Position numbers and translations under genes: made by a program
NCBI GenBank assembly: GCA_018644665.1
Contig: JABGQA010000101.1
Location: 1-64,000 of the forward strand
Direction of reading: 5' to 3'
Origin: Candidatus Poribacteria bacterium
GTDB lineage: Bacteria; Poribacteria; WGA-4E; GCA-2687025
DNA length: 64,000 nt
Notes under the pieces: model-generated
The model's database searches: none
Told to the model about the DNA's origin: nothing
What the model saw: only the letters and a program-made list of their open reading frames with translations
In this document: in pieces, positions 1-9,084 of the stretch
How the letters are laid out: each line of letters begins with the position of its first letter
How positions within the stretch are numbered: the stretch's first letter is position 1

Positions 1-45
1 CCTCGAGAGGCGCTAGCCCTGATCGGCGTCATCATGGAAAACTAA
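1..45 (+). CDS. C-terminal end of a gene cut by the window edge
   Basis: Frame 1 is open from the first base to a TAA at 43-45 and encodes only 14 residues ending in ALIGVIMEN. The short hydrophobic tail would suit a membrane protein, but it is too small to name a family. A hairpin that could end transcription lies just downstream at 62-86, which fits a real gene end. The upstream sequence would settle it. Confidence 0.35.
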   Translation, partial: PREALALIGVIMEN

Positions 46-61
46 ACAGCCCTGGGGGCCG

Positions 62-86
62 CCCGAGCGATGGCGTACCGCTCGGG
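62..86 (+). terminator. Hairpin, possible terminator
   Basis: An 8-bp perfect inverted repeat (CCCGAGCG at 62-69, CGCTCGGG at 79-86) encloses a 9-nt loop. It sits between the TAA of the left-edge gene and the TAG of the small minus-strand frame at 92-241, so it could serve both. There is no long T run on either side, so an intrinsic terminator is plausible but not certain. Confidence 0.4.
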
Positions 87-91
87 TTGAT

Positions 92-241
92 CTAGATTGT
101 GTTCTCGGCTTCGTCACTGCCGAGGCGCATGTAGACAGCGATACCCAGGCTCAAGGCCGAGCCTATGAGCGCGCCAGCGGCTGCGTGGAGGACCTGGCCG
201 TCGTCGAACCCCGGGCCCAGCGACCCAAAGTCGTCGATCAC
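92..241 (-). CDS. Possible 49-residue single-pass membrane protein
   Basis: From a GTG at 241 this frame encodes 49 residues: an acidic, glycine-rich start (VIDDFGSLGPGFDDG), one hydrophobic stretch of about 20 residues (VLHAAAGALIGSALSLGIAV) and a charged tail (GSDEAENTI). It lies downstream of glnB on the same strand and in the same frame as glnB. The frame stays open from the glnB TAG to this TAG, but the part before the GTG is arginine-rich and looks non-coding. There is no clear ribosome binding site. It could be the degraded end of a larger membrane gene. I do not recognise a family. Confidence 0.3.
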   Translation of the reverse strand: MIDDFGSLGPGFDDGQVLHAAAGALIGSALSLGIAVYMRLGSDEAENTI

Positions 242-424
242 GCCCGCGGATCTGCCGACATCACTGACTGTGCAGCTGCCGGGTGCGGCGTAGTCGATCT
301 CCTGTTGTCGGCGACATCGCCATCGGGCGCAGTCGAGTACCTGACATTGGCGCCGACTCCGCCGCCGCTCACCGGTGCGACGCGTCTGCGACGGCAGGGC
401 GGCGCACTGTGTTGCGGTCAGTTG

Positions 425-832
<408 letters not shown>

Positions 833-908
833 TCACCGCCGCACATCTCCGGTTGTGGGATGAGCCGGGACGCGCCGCCGTGCGACGGCGCATCCACGGA
901 ACTCCCGC

Positions 909-2330
909 CTATATGTCGTGGTAGAGGAAGAACTCGTGCGGGTGCGGCCGCAGCCGAACGGCATCGACCTCTTCCTCGCGCTTGTACTCGATGTACTTCT
1001 CGACGAAGTCCGGCGTGAACACATCGCCCTCGAGGAGGAAGTCGTGGTCCGCCTCCAGCGCGTCCAACACCTTGTCTAACGAGTCGGGAACTTGCTCGAT
1101 GGCCGAGAGCTCCTCGGGCTCGAGGTCGTACAGATCCTTGTCTACCGGCTCACCCGGGTCTATGCGGTTGCGCACGCCGTCCAGCCCGGCCATGAGCATG
1201 GCCGCGAACGCCACGTACGGGTTGCACGCGGGGTCCGGCGTCCGCAACTCAATGCGGGTCGCCGCCTCGGAGCTCGAGTAAGTCGGGATGCGGATGCACG
1301 CGCTACGGTTGCGCTGCGAATACGCCATGCTCACCGGCGCCTCGAAGCCCGGGACGAGCCGTTTGTAGGAGTTCGTCGTCGGCGCGATGATCGCGCACAG
1401 CGCGGGCAGATGCCGGAGCAGGCCGCCGATATAGTGAATCGCGGTCTCGCTCAGGTTCGCGTAGGTGCCGCCGCCATCGTAGAAGACATTCTTGCCGTCC
1501 TTCCAGATGCTCTGGTGGCAGTGCATGCCCGAGCCGTTGTCCTCGAACAGAGGCTTCGGCATGAACGTCGCGACCTTACCCAGGCTGCGAGCGACGTTCT
1601 TGACGATGTACTTGTAGATCATCAGCTTGTCGGCGACGCGGACGATGGAGTCGTACTTGATGTCGATCTCGTTCTGTCCGCCCTGCGCCACTTCGTGGTG
1701 GTGCAGCTCGACATCGATGCCTGCCTCGATCATCTGCAGGACCATCTCAGAGCGCACGTCCTGGAGAGTGTCCGACGGGGGAACCGGGAAGTAGCCCTCT
1801 TTGGGTCGCGGCTTGTAGCCCAGGTTCCCGCCCTCTTCGGCGCGGCCTGAGTTCCAGTTGCCCTCGGTGGAGTCGACACTGTAGAACTGCGTGTTCGTCG
1901 AGCCGCCGTAGCGAAGGTCGTCGAATACGAAGAACTCGGCCTCCGGCCCGAAATAGACTTCATCGCCGATACCGGTGTCACGAAGGTAGTTGAGCGCCTT
2001 CTGCGAGATGTACCGCGCGTCACGCGAGTAGCTCTCGAGGGTGATCGGGTCCTTGATATTGCAGATCATGCTGAGCGTGGGCACCCTGCAGGCCGGGTCC
2101 ACTATCGCCGTGCTGGGGTCCGGGAACAGCAGCATGTCGCTCTCGTGAATCTGCTGGAACCCACGTATGCTCGACCCATCGAAGCCGAGGCCCTCCTCGA
2201 ACAGATCCTCGGTGAGGTGGCCCACCGGGATGGTGAAGTGCTGCATCATGCCCGGTAGGTCGGTGAACTTGAAATCCACCATTTGGACGCCGCTGCTCTT
2301 AGCGAGGTCCAGCACTTCCTGTGGGGTCAT
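909..2330 (-). CDS. glnA: Glutamine synthetase, type I
   Basis: This enzyme makes glutamine from glutamate, ammonia and ATP, as a cytoplasmic dodecamer. The length is 473 residues from the ATG at 2330, which has GGAGG 10 nt upstream and gives the family start MTPQEVL. A TTG-type start further upstream (2369) is less likely. The N-terminal beta-grasp domain contains VDFKFTDLPG. The catalytic domain carries the metal-binding glutamates (FGPEAEFFVFD, ELHHHEVAQGGQNEID), GSGMHCHQS and the YSQRNRSACIRIP segment. Tyr401 in DLYDLEPEE is at the adenylylation position of type I-beta enzymes, matching the GlnE encoded at 42237-45359. A sigma-54-type promoter lies about 150 nt upstream, and glnB follows. 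Confidence 0.97.
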   Translation of the reverse strand: MTPQEVLDLAKSSGVQMVDFKFTDLPGMMQHFTIPVGHLTEDLFEEGLGFDGSSIRGFQQIHESDMLLFPDPSTAIVDPACRVPTLSMICNIKDPITLESYSRDARYISQKALNYLRDTGIGDEVYFGPEAEFFVFDDLRYGGSTNTQFYSVDSTEGNWNSGRAEEGGNLGYKPRPKEGYFPVPPSDTLQDVRSEMVLQMIEAGIDVELHHHEVAQGGQNEIDIKYDSIVRVADKLMIYKYIVKNVARSLGKVATFMPKPLFEDNGSGMHCHQSIWKDGKNVFYDGGGTYANLSETAIHYIGGLLRHLPALCAIIAPTTNSYKRLVPGFEAPVSMAYSQRNRSACIRIPTYSSSEAATRIELRTPDPACNPYVAFAAMLMAGLDGVRNRIDPGEPVDKDLYDLEPEELSAIEQVPDSLDKVLDALEADHDFLLEGDVFTPDFVEKYIEYKREEEVDAVRLRPHPHEFFLYHDI

Positions 2331-2687
2331 CGTTGGATATCCTCCGTTGGGATTGTCGCCGACATCCACGCCGCCGGACGTCAGTGCTTCGGCCTCGACT
2401 ACCGCCCGGCGCCGTACCGCGCGACAGCGATTCGTCCCCTACGCTCCGCTTGACGGCTCCGTCCCGACCGTCACACCGGGGGCAGCAAGGTACATGCCAC
2501 ACGCATCGGCGGCGGGCTACCGCGCGCACATCGCCCACCTTCGGCGACCCGTCGGGGCGTCGGACGACGGAGGGCACCGCCCATCCGTTCGATCCCGACC
2601 CTAGCTCGCCGTTATTTTGAGCAATTCCGTGCTGAATTCTTGGGCATCGCGCGTCCGCTGTCAAGCGGAACACAATTGGCCGGTGGT
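2331..2687 (-). promoter_or_regulatory. glnA upstream region (about 357 bases, no gene)
   Basis: No supported gene lies here. The region holds the glnA ribosome binding site (GGAGG at about 2341-2345), a long 5' leader and the sigma-54-type promoter at 2484-2499. The 190 bases between that promoter and the end of dcd are where NtrC-type enhancer sites would be expected, but I could not find a convincing palindrome there. Confidence 0.6.
2484..2499 (-). promoter_or_regulatory. Sigma-54 (RpoN) type -24/-12 promoter of glnA
   Basis: Read on the minus strand the bases are TGGCATGTACCTTGCT. The sigma-54 consensus is TGGCACG-N4-TTGCW. Only one base differs, and the invariant GG and GC are separated by exactly 10 nt. 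Transcription would begin near 2473 and leave a leader of about 140 nt before the glnA ATG at 2330. Sigma-54 promoters need an ATP-dependent activator such as NtrC. The position upstream of glnA fits nitrogen-limitation control. Confidence 0.75.
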
Positions 2688-3260
2688 TCACGCCGCTCCG
2701 TTCTCGACGCGGGGCAGGACGATGCCTTGCTGGCCCTGGTACTTGCCGCGCTTGTCCCTATAGGATACCTCGCATGGCTCGTCGGACTGCAGGAAGATGG
2801 CCTGCCCGATACCCTCGTTGGCATAGATCTTCGCGGGCAGTGGCGTGGTGTTGGATATTTCCAGTGTGGCGTAGCCCTCCCACTCGGGCTCGAACGGCGT
2901 CACGTTGAGTATTATCCCGCAGCGGGCGTAGGTCGACTTACCCAAGCAGACGACCAGTACGTCGCGCGGGATGCGCCAGAACTCCACAGTGCGGGCGAGC
3001 GCGAATGAGTTCGGCGGGATTACGCAGGCGGCCGCCTTCAGCTCCACGAAGGCTTCCTGCTGGAAGTCTTTCGGATCTACTACGGTCGAGGATACATTCG
3101 TGAATACCTTCCACTCATCCGCAACACGGAAGTCGTAGCCGAACGACGACAGGCCGTAGCTCACGCAGCCGTCGTCGCGCACCTGCGTCCCTACAAATGG
3201 CTCTACCATGCCGTGTTCGGTGGCCATTTCGCGTATCCAGCGATCCGACTTCACCGCCAT
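2688..3260 (-). CDS. dcd: dCTP deaminase
   Basis: Dcd converts dCTP to dUTP, the main route to dTTP precursors in many bacteria. It acts as a cytoplasmic trimer. The 190-residue length and whole sequence match the gammaproteobacterial-type enzyme: [13 protein letters not shown] start, [13 protein letters not shown], the phosphate-binding [12 protein letters not shown], the catalytic glutamate in [10 protein letters not shown] and the C-terminal [11 protein letters not shown] that closes over the nucleotide. GGAGGA precedes the ATG. It is transcribed toward glnA but separated from it by about 350 bases, so it is probably its own unit. A dUTPase-bifunctional form is possible but this length and ending favour the deaminase alone. 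Confidence 0.95.
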   Translation of the reverse strand: MAVKSDRWIREMATEHGMVEPFVGTQVRDDGCVSYGLSSFGYDFRVADEWKVFTNVSSTVVDPKDFQQEAFVELKAAACVIPPNSFALARTVEFWRIPRDVLVVCLGKSTYARCGIILNVTPFEPEWEGYATLEISNTTPLPAKIYANEGIGQAIFLQSDEPCEVSYRDKRGKYQGQQGIVLPRVENGAA

Positions 3261-3559
3261 GCTGTTCCTCCCGCGCGCCCACGCTAGCGTCTAGTCTGCC
3301 GACTGCCTACGCATGAGAACGTGGCGCCGCAGGGCGGGTTACATGCCCGCCAACCCGCGCGCGTTTGCCGCCGGCCGGCGCGTCCGATAGCATGGGCGTC
3401 GCGCGGCCGTGCGCCCGCCGGACGCGGCATCTGGCACACACGCTCCGTGGGCCGATGCGGCTACCATGACATCGCCGGCCCACGGTGTTCCGACGCGCGG
3501 CACACCCGATCGGTAGCAGGCGACGCCGACCGTGACTCATTCCCTCGGTGGCATATTGC
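3261..3559. promoter_or_regulatory. Divergent intergenic region, nothing specific seen
   Basis: About 300 bases separate the divergent starts of dcd and ymdB. Both promoters should be here, but I see no good -35/-10 pair, hairpin or repeat, and no convincing small gene. Confidence 0.4.
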
Positions 3560-4348
3560 GTGAAGCTCGTATTCATCGGCGACATCGTAGGCAAGCCCGG
3601 CAGGCGCGCGGTTCAGGAGTGGGCGCCCAAGCTGCGTGAGCGGTACGACGGTCTGGACGCCATCGTCGCCAACGCGGAGAACGCTGCGGGCGGGAGGGGA
3701 CTGACCGCCAAGATAGCCAAGGAGATCACGTCGTACGGCGTGGACTTCATGACCACCGGCAATCACGTGTGGGACCAGAAGGAGTTCCTCACCGAGATCG
3801 GGTCGGTGCCCAACGTCATCCGGCCATACAACGTCCCTCCCGGGACGCCCGGCACGGGATCGGCGGCCTTCGACACGCCAACCGGTAAGAAGCTCGGGGT
3901 GGTCAACCTCGCCGGATCGCTCTTCATGAACTACAGCAACCCGTTCCCGGTGGCAATCCCCGCGGTCGAGGCCATCGGGCAACAGGCGCGCATCGTGATC
4001 GTGGACATGCACGCGGAGGCCACCTCGGAAAAGGTCGCGATGGGTTGGCACCTAGACGGCATCGCCAGCCTGGTAGTCGGCACGCACACGCATGTGCAGA
4101 CGGCCGACGAGACGATCCTCCCGAACGGCGCCGCGTACATCACGGACCTCGGTATGACCGGGCCGCACGACTCGGTGATCGGCGTCGGCAAGGAGATGGT
4201 CGTACGGAAGTTCCTGACGCAACTTCCGGCGAAGTTCGAAGTGGCGACCGGCGACACGCTGCTGTGCGGCGTCTACGTCGAGATCGACGAGCGGACGCGC
4301 CGCGCGACGCTCATCGAGCGGCTGCGGCTGCCCTGCGAGGACGCCTAG
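3560..4348 (+). CDS. ymdB: YmdB-type metallophosphoesterase (TIGR00282)
   Basis: This is a calcineurin-like phosphoesterase related to B. subtilis YmdB, a cyclic-nucleotide phosphodiesterase linked to RNA turnover and developmental decisions. The start FIGDIVGKPGRRAV, the NAENAAGGRGLT segment, TTGNHVWD, DMHAEATSEK, VVGTHTHVQTAD and TDLGMTGP are the conserved dinuclear-metal motifs, all present. I chose the GTG at 3560 because it gives the usual MKLVFIGD start (262 residues). A GTG at 3548 adds four residues. The gene stops one base before xseA, so it heads the xseA-xseB-polyprenyl synthase operon. Confidence 0.92.
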   Translation: MKLVFIGDIVGKPGRRAVQEWAPKLRERYDGLDAIVANAENAAGGRGLTAKIAKEITSYGVDFMTTGNHVWDQKEFLTEIGSVPNVIRPYNVPPGTPGTGSAAFDTPTGKKLGVVNLAGSLFMNYSNPFPVAIPAVEAIGQQARIVIVDMHAEATSEKVAMGWHLDGIASLVVGTHTHVQTADETILPNGAAYITDLGMTGPHDSVIGVGKEMVVRKFLTQLPAKFEVATGDTLLCGVYVEIDERTRRATLIERLRLPCEDA

Positions 4349-4349
4349 C

Positions 4350-5570
4350 ATGTCCGACGACATCTTCACAGTTCACGGCGTGACGGAAGCCCTAAGCGCG
4401 CTTCTGAGTGAGGCCGTCCCGCCGCTGTGGGTCGAGGGTGAGGTGTCCAACTTCAGCCAGTCGCAGGCGGGACACTGGTACTTCACGCTTCGCGACGCCA
4501 AGGCCCAGTTGCCGTGCGTCATGTGGAAGAGCGTCGCGTGGCGCTTCCGCGACATGATGCCGGAGACCGGCGCCCTGGTGCGCGTCTACGGGGCGCTGTC
4601 GATCTACCCTCAGGGCGGCAACTACCAGATACAGGCGACGCGTCTGCTACCGGTGGGCCAGGGCGCGCTACGGATCGCGGTCGAGCGGTTGCGAGACCGC
4701 CTGCGACTTGACGGTCTGTTCGACGAGCGGCGGAAGAAGCCGATCCCGCGCTTCCCATCCGAAATCGGCGTCGTCACCTCACCGCGCGGCGCGGCGGTCC
4801 GCGACATCGTGAAGGTCCTCAGCGGACGGTTCCCGTGCGCTCGCGTTACCATATACCCGGTCGTCGTGCAGGGCGATCAGGCGCCCGGCGAGATCGCGAG
4901 CGCCATCGACCTGATGAACCTCGTCGGCGAGGCCGATGTCCTCATTGTGGGACGCGGAGGCGGGTCGATGGAGGATCTGTGGGCGTTCAACGAGGAGATC
5001 GTCGTGCGCGCCATCGCGACATCGGCGATCCCGGTGATCTCGGCCGTCGGACACGAAGTCGACTTCACGCTCGCGGACTTCGCGGCGGATGTCCGAGCCG
5101 CAACGCCATCGGCCGCAGCGGAGCAGGTGGTCCCGGATCGCGACGCGCTCATTGGCGAGATGCGCGGATACGAGGCGCGCATGCGCGAGAGCATCTCCTC
5201 CCGGCTCCGGTTCGCACGGCAGGAGATGTCGCGCCTTTCGGAGGCGTTGGCGCCGCGGCGGCAGATGGACCGTGTTCGACAGCGCGCCCAGCGGGTCGAT
5301 GAGCTTGCCAGGCGGATGGAGGCGGCTACTCGCAGACGGGCCACGGACACGCGAACGCGTCTAGAGTCGCTGGCCGGATCGCTGAACGCGCTGAGTCCGT
5401 TGGCCACTCTAGGCCGCGGGTATAGCATCTGCCAGCGCGCGGACGGCACGATCGTGCGCGATGTCGACGATGTTGAGTCCGGCGACGCGATTCGTGTACG
5501 GCTGGCGCGAGGGTCGTTGGCGGCGAAGGTCACCGAGCCGGCCGAAGGAGACCGACATGGCGAAGTCTGA
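4350..5570 (+). CDS. xseA: Exodeoxyribonuclease VII large subunit
   Basis: XseA is the catalytic subunit of exonuclease VII, which degrades single-stranded DNA from both ends to short oligonucleotides. The 406 residues show an N-terminal OB fold (about 1-100; WVEGEVSNFSQSQAGHWYFTLRD), the catalytic domain (about 120-310; GVVTSPRGAAVRDI, GRGGGSMEDLWAFNEE, PVISAVGHEVDFTLADFAAD) and an arginine-rich coiled-coil tail that binds XseB. It starts one base after ymdB and overlaps xseB by 14 nt, indicating translational coupling. Confidence 0.96.
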   Translation: MSDDIFTVHGVTEALSALLSEAVPPLWVEGEVSNFSQSQAGHWYFTLRDAKAQLPCVMWKSVAWRFRDMMPETGALVRVYGALSIYPQGGNYQIQATRLLPVGQGALRIAVERLRDRLRLDGLFDERRKKPIPRFPSEIGVVTSPRGAAVRDIVKVLSGRFPCARVTIYPVVVQGDQAPGEIASAIDLMNLVGEADVLIVGRGGGSMEDLWAFNEEIVVRAIATSAIPVISAVGHEVDFTLADFAADVRAATPSAAAEQVVPDRDALIGEMRGYEARMRESISSRLRFARQEMSRLSEALAPRRQMDRVRQRAQRVDELARRMEAATRRRATDTRTRLESLAGSLNALSPLATLGRGYSICQRADGTIVRDVDDVESGDAIRVRLARGSLAAKVTEPAEGDRHGEV

Positions 5571-5835
5571 GGTCACGTCTGGAGCTAACGCAGACGCGCC
5601 GACCGTCGAGACCGCGCTGGCCGAACTCGAGCGGCTCGTGGGCCGTCTTGAGCACGGAGAGGGCGGTCTGGAGGAGGCCCTCGACGACTTCGAGCAGGGC
5701 GTCCACCTCGTCCGCGCGTGCACGGACATGCTCACCAAGATGGAACTGCGTGTACAGCAGTTGGTCGTCACCGAGGATGGTGAAATCGTCACCGAACCGT
5801 TCGGCGACGACGCGGGGGAGGACGACGGCGAATGA
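5557..5835 (+). CDS. xseB: Exodeoxyribonuclease VII small subunit
   Basis: This 92-residue protein contains the XseB helical hairpin: LAELERLVGRLEHGEGGLEEALDDFEQGV followed by a second helix ending in LVVTEDGE, and an acidic tail. Several copies wrap the coiled coil of XseA. The ATG at 5557 has GGAG seven bases upstream and lies inside the end of xseA. The frame is open further upstream (to 5461), but that part is antisense-like and lies within xseA. The stop overlaps the next ATG in an ATGA arrangement. Confidence 0.93.
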   Translation: MAKSEVTSGANADAPTVETALAELERLVGRLEHGEGGLEEALDDFEQGVHLVRACTDMLTKMELRVQQLVVTEDGEIVTEPFGDDAGEDDGE

Positions 5836-6929
5836 CGACCGGCGTGACCTACGACGACTTCGTGGCCGCTCTCGAGGAGCGCAAACGCGTCGTCTACGAA
5901 TACCTTTACCGCGACCGCCATTCGACCCGATTTCAGCCCGCGCACATTCGCGAAGCCATCTATAGCTACATGGACGCGGGCGGTAAGTCACTCCGACCGG
6001 CGGTGCTTCTCTTCGCCTGCGGAGCGGTGGGTGGCGAAGAGGCCCGCGCCGTACCAGTAGCCGCGGCCATCGAGATCTTCCACACGTGGACGCTCGTGCA
6101 CGATGACGTCATCGACCGCGATACGAAGCGGCGGGGGGGCCCAACGGTCCATGAGGAGTTCCGCCAACGCGCCGTCGACGAGTTCGGCTATGAGGCGGCG
6201 GAGGCGGAGCACTACGGCCTCTCCATCGCGATCCTGGCCGGAGACATGCAGCAGGGATGGGCGGTGTCGATCCTGTCGCGCCTAGCCGAGGAGGGCGGCG
6301 TCGACCCACGTGTCGCGTTGTACCTCATCCACGACGCGGAGATGCGCGTCCTAAGCTTGCTGATCGACGGCGAGATGCGCGACGTGCAATTCTCGAAGAC
6401 CGACATCACGGAGATCACCGAAGACGACGTCATCGCAATGCTCACCAAGAAGACGGGCGTGCTCTACGAATACGCCGGCAAAGCCGGCTCGATGATCGGC
6501 CTCGACACGTGCGACGAGGCCAACCCGGTCATCCAGGCGATCTCCGCATTCGCCTCGGGATGTGGCACGGCGTTCCAACTTCAGGACGACATCCTCGGCG
6601 TCGTCGGCGATGAGGAGGCGCTCGGGAAGCCGGTCGGGTCGGACATCCGAGAGGGCAAGCGCACGACGATCGTGCTGCAGGCGTATCGGAACGCCACAGA
6701 CGCCCAGCGCGCGCGACTGACGTCGATCCTGGGGAACGCGAACGCTGACGCCGACGACCTCGCCGCGGCAACCGCTATGCTCCGCGACCTCGGCGGCATC
6801 GAATACACCGCGAAGCTCGCGAAGTCGTACGTGGAATCCGCGATGGCCCACCTGAACGCGATCCCGCCGTCGCGCTACCGCGATCTCCTCGGCTTCTGGG
6901 CGGATTACATGGTGAACCGGGAATTCTAG
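5832..6929 (+). CDS. Polyprenyl (farnesyl/geranylgeranyl) diphosphate synthase
   Basis: This trans-prenyltransferase condenses isopentenyl diphosphate with allylic diphosphates for quinone, peptidoglycan-lipid or carotenoid synthesis. Both aspartate-rich motifs are present: the first in LVHDDVIDRD, the second in FQLQDDILGV, with GGKSLRPAVLL near residue 50 and KPVGSDIREGKRT after the second motif. At 365 residues it is longer than the 290-300 of typical IspA, closer to geranylgeranyl or longer-chain synthases, so the product length is left open. It is coupled to xseB through ATGA, the order xseA-xseB-synthase being common in bacteria. Confidence 0.9.
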   Translation: MTTGVTYDDFVAALEERKRVVYEYLYRDRHSTRFQPAHIREAIYSYMDAGGKSLRPAVLLFACGAVGGEEARAVPVAAAIEIFHTWTLVHDDVIDRDTKRRGGPTVHEEFRQRAVDEFGYEAAEAEHYGLSIAILAGDMQQGWAVSILSRLAEEGGVDPRVALYLIHDAEMRVLSLLIDGEMRDVQFSKTDITEITEDDVIAMLTKKTGVLYEYAGKAGSMIGLDTCDEANPVIQAISAFASGCGTAFQLQDDILGVVGDEEALGKPVGSDIREGKRTTIVLQAYRNATDAQRARLTSILGNANADADDLAAATAMLRDLGGIEYTAKLAKSYVESAMAHLNAIPPSRYRDLLGFWADYMVNREF

Positions 6930-6938
6930 CGAGTCTCG

Positions 6939-7907
6939 ATGTCGTATGGACCCCACATCCCTAGAGGGCGGTCAGCGGCCCGCGCGACCTGCGGAGCCCC
7001 GCGACGGGTCGTGAACATATGCGTCCTCCTCGGCGTAGCGTTGCTGTCTGCCGTCGCCAGCGCGAACGACGGCGCGACTTCCCTCATCGACCGCACACTT
7101 GTCGACCCCGAGTACGACGAGTACCCGCACTTCCGACAGCACGCCCTCACGATCCTCCAGCGCAAGGTATCGGAGACACGGCCACTCGACGTGAACCCCT
7201 ACGTGGCCGAGCTACTTGGGGGCAGCGGCCGGCCGTCGGTGGAGTTGCACGCCGACGACGTCGAGGAGTTCTTCGTCGCTGCGGCTGCGGACGAACTTAC
7301 GATCGTTCGCGCGATGGGCTTCGTGGCGCGCGCGGTGCGCGAGACGCGCGTGCTGACGTACCTGAACGGGGAGCACGCGCGCGATGTCGTCCGCCACTTC
7401 GGCCTGGATGTGGGACTCGCGGTCCCGATGAGCCACCTACTTCTGTTCGCATACATCCCCGTGGACGCAGGCGCAGACGACGAAGTCCAATGCCGCTTTC
7501 TCGCCGTCTACGGCGCGCAATACGAGCACCGTTTCCACCGAGACGTTCTCAACGCGACGCTCAAGGTGGGCACCGGGCGCGATGTGCCCTACCTCGACCC
7601 GTGGGATGATGGCGCTGAAATCAAGACTGCGTACATCGTCGAAGGACGCATCATGTACGGCGGTGCCGGCGTCGGTTACGTGGATGTCTCCGGCATCGGC
7701 GGCCGCAAGCATGGGCTCCTGGGGGTTATGCAGAAGGTGTTCTTCTTCCTCCCCGACGCGATCGGTGGCATGGTGGTGCGGGATGGCGATCTATACGTGA
7801 ACGCCATCATGAACCAGCGCGTCGAGGGATTCGAGAGCGCGCTGAGGTACGCCGTGCACTACCGAGATGGCATGCTCATCGCGCCGGATGGCCCGCCCGC
7901 TCCCTAG
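6939..7907 (+). CDS. Secreted protein of unknown function
   Basis: I do not recognise this 322-residue protein. The N-terminus is arginine-rich followed by a hydrophobic segment (ICVLLGVALLSAVASA) with an AXA-type cleavage site, so it is probably exported. A GTG at 7011 would start directly before that segment and give a more ordinary signal peptide. The mature part has no cysteine-rich or repeat motif. It contains a helical first half and a beta-rich second half with two glycine-rich turns (MYGGAGVGYVDVSGIGG). It begins 9 nt after the prenyl synthase and may be in that operon. Confidence 0.7.
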   Translation: MSYGPHIPRGRSAARATCGAPRRVVNICVLLGVALLSAVASANDGATSLIDRTLVDPEYDEYPHFRQHALTILQRKVSETRPLDVNPYVAELLGGSGRPSVELHADDVEEFFVAAAADELTIVRAMGFVARAVRETRVLTYLNGEHARDVVRHFGLDVGLAVPMSHLLLFAYIPVDAGADDEVQCRFLAVYGAQYEHRFHRDVLNATLKVGTGRDVPYLDPWDDGAEIKTAYIVEGRIMYGGAGVGYVDVSGIGGRKHGLLGVMQKVFFFLPDAIGGMVVRDGDLYVNAIMNQRVEGFESALRYAVHYRDGMLIAPDGPPAP

Positions 7908-7940
7908 GCGCGACGCGCGACCCGCGGTGGAGGACCCGAC

Positions 7941-8876
7941 ATCGACGCGAACAGTCTCAAGCAGCACCTCGAAGGCGTGACGACGATCCCGGTCGTGCCG
8001 TTCGCCGCCGACGGTTCCGTGGACATCCCCGGGCACCGTCGCAACGTGCGCTACCTGCTCGACAACAACAGTCTCGAAGGCGGACTCAGGCGCGTCGTCG
8101 CTGTGGCGGGCACAAGCCTCATTCAGCACCTAGACGAGTCCGACCAGAACCCGCTCGTCGCGGCCACCGGGCTAGAGGTGGGCGAGTCGGGCGTGCTGGT
8201 GTCGGGGATCACCCCTCAAGGGGGCGCGGCCGACAGGCTCGTCGCCGCGCAACTGCAATCCGAACGCCCGCCGGATGCGTTCCTCATCATGCCGCTGAGC
8301 GGCGTGTACGATCCGAACGGTTACGGGGACGCGATGTCGCGTCTGGGCGATGTCCACGGGCCGAACGGCGCGCGGTTCGTTGTCTACATGCGCAACCGGC
8401 GCGACGCCGCGGCGATACAGAAGCTGCTCCTGACGTCGGAATACTTCATCGGGGTTAAGATCGGAACAGGGATCGCCGAGGTCGAGCCGATGGTCACGGC
8501 CGTCGGCCGGGAGAACATGGTCATCTGGGGCATCGGCGAACTGAACTCGACGGCTGCGCGCAAGCTAGGCGCCCGGGGTCACACGTCGGGCACGGCGATC
8601 GTCGCCGCCGGCGTCGCGGACGAATTGAGCAACGCTCACCGGCGTGGTGACTACGCCGCGGCCCTGCGACTGGAGGGCCTCATTCGGGGGCTCGAGGAGA
8701 TCAGGTTCCGCGACGGGCGGATGTACAACTACTCGGCCGTCGTGGAGGCCATGATCGTGGGCGGCTTTGACGATGTCGTCCCGGGCGTGGGCCACGCTCT
8801 GAATCCACGCGTGCCGCCCGAGATCGCAGACGAGGTGCGGAAAGCTGTGGAGCCCATCCGGGTATACCACGGCTAG
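7941..8876 (+). CDS. Dihydrodipicolinate synthase (DapA) family aldolase/lyase
   Basis: This is a class I aldolase-fold protein of the DapA/NAL family, which works through a lysine Schiff base with pyruvate or a sugar keto-acid. The Schiff-base lysine is visible in FIGVKIGTG and the catalytic tyrosine in FVVYMRN. The pyruvate-binding GTS loop occurs as VAGTSLI. The annotated start is an ATC at 7941 (311 residues): GGAGG ends 7 nt before it and the first residues match the family start (DANSLKQHLEGVTTIPVVPF). No ATG, GTG or TTG exists in frame between the preceding stop at 7905 and a GTG at 7977, which would delete the first strand. The true substrate is not clear. Sugar-acid degradation or amino-acid synthesis are both possible. 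Confidence 0.85.
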   Translation: MDANSLKQHLEGVTTIPVVPFAADGSVDIPGHRRNVRYLLDNNSLEGGLRRVVAVAGTSLIQHLDESDQNPLVAATGLEVGESGVLVSGITPQGGAADRLVAAQLQSERPPDAFLIMPLSGVYDPNGYGDAMSRLGDVHGPNGARFVVYMRNRRDAAAIQKLLLTSEYFIGVKIGTGIAEVEPMVTAVGRENMVIWGIGELNSTAARKLGARGHTSGTAIVAAGVADELSNAHRRGDYAAALRLEGLIRGLEEIRFRDGRMYNYSAVVEAMIVGGFDDVVPGVGHALNPRVPPEIADEVRKAVEPIRVYHG

Positions 8877-8897
8877 GCATCGGAACCGGAGGACCAC

Positions 8898-9044
8898 ATG
8901 CTGGCGCCAAGGGGACGCAGCCGGTATGACCGGGAGGTACGCGCGAAACGCGCGATGCGGCGCGGCGTATTCTACATCGTCTTCCTCATCCTTGTGCTTG
9001 TCGCCATCAAGTGGCCCCAACTGATACTGCGGTATCTGCCGTAG
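8898..9044 (+). CDS. 48-residue single-pass membrane protein
   Basis: An ATG preceded by GGAGG at 6-7 nt opens a frame encoding an arginine-rich, positively charged first half (RGRSRYDREVRAKRAMRR) and one hydrophobic helix (GVFYIVFLILVLVAI), ending KWPQLILRYLP. The positive-inside rule puts the N-terminus in the cytoplasm. It sits between the DapA-family gene and the binding protein of an ABC importer. I do not recognise the family. The good ribosome binding site and clear helix make it likely to be real. Confidence 0.65.
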   Translation: MLAPRGRSRYDREVRAKRAMRRGVFYIVFLILVLVAIKWPQLILRYLP

Positions 9045-9084
9045 GGTCAGGCCGCGCCTCAGGAATCAACCGGTGGAGAATCGA

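Noticed and set aside
2500-2690. NtrC enhancer sites upstream of glnA
   Set aside because: No pair of GCAC-N5-GTGC-like palindromes was convincing, so none is reported.
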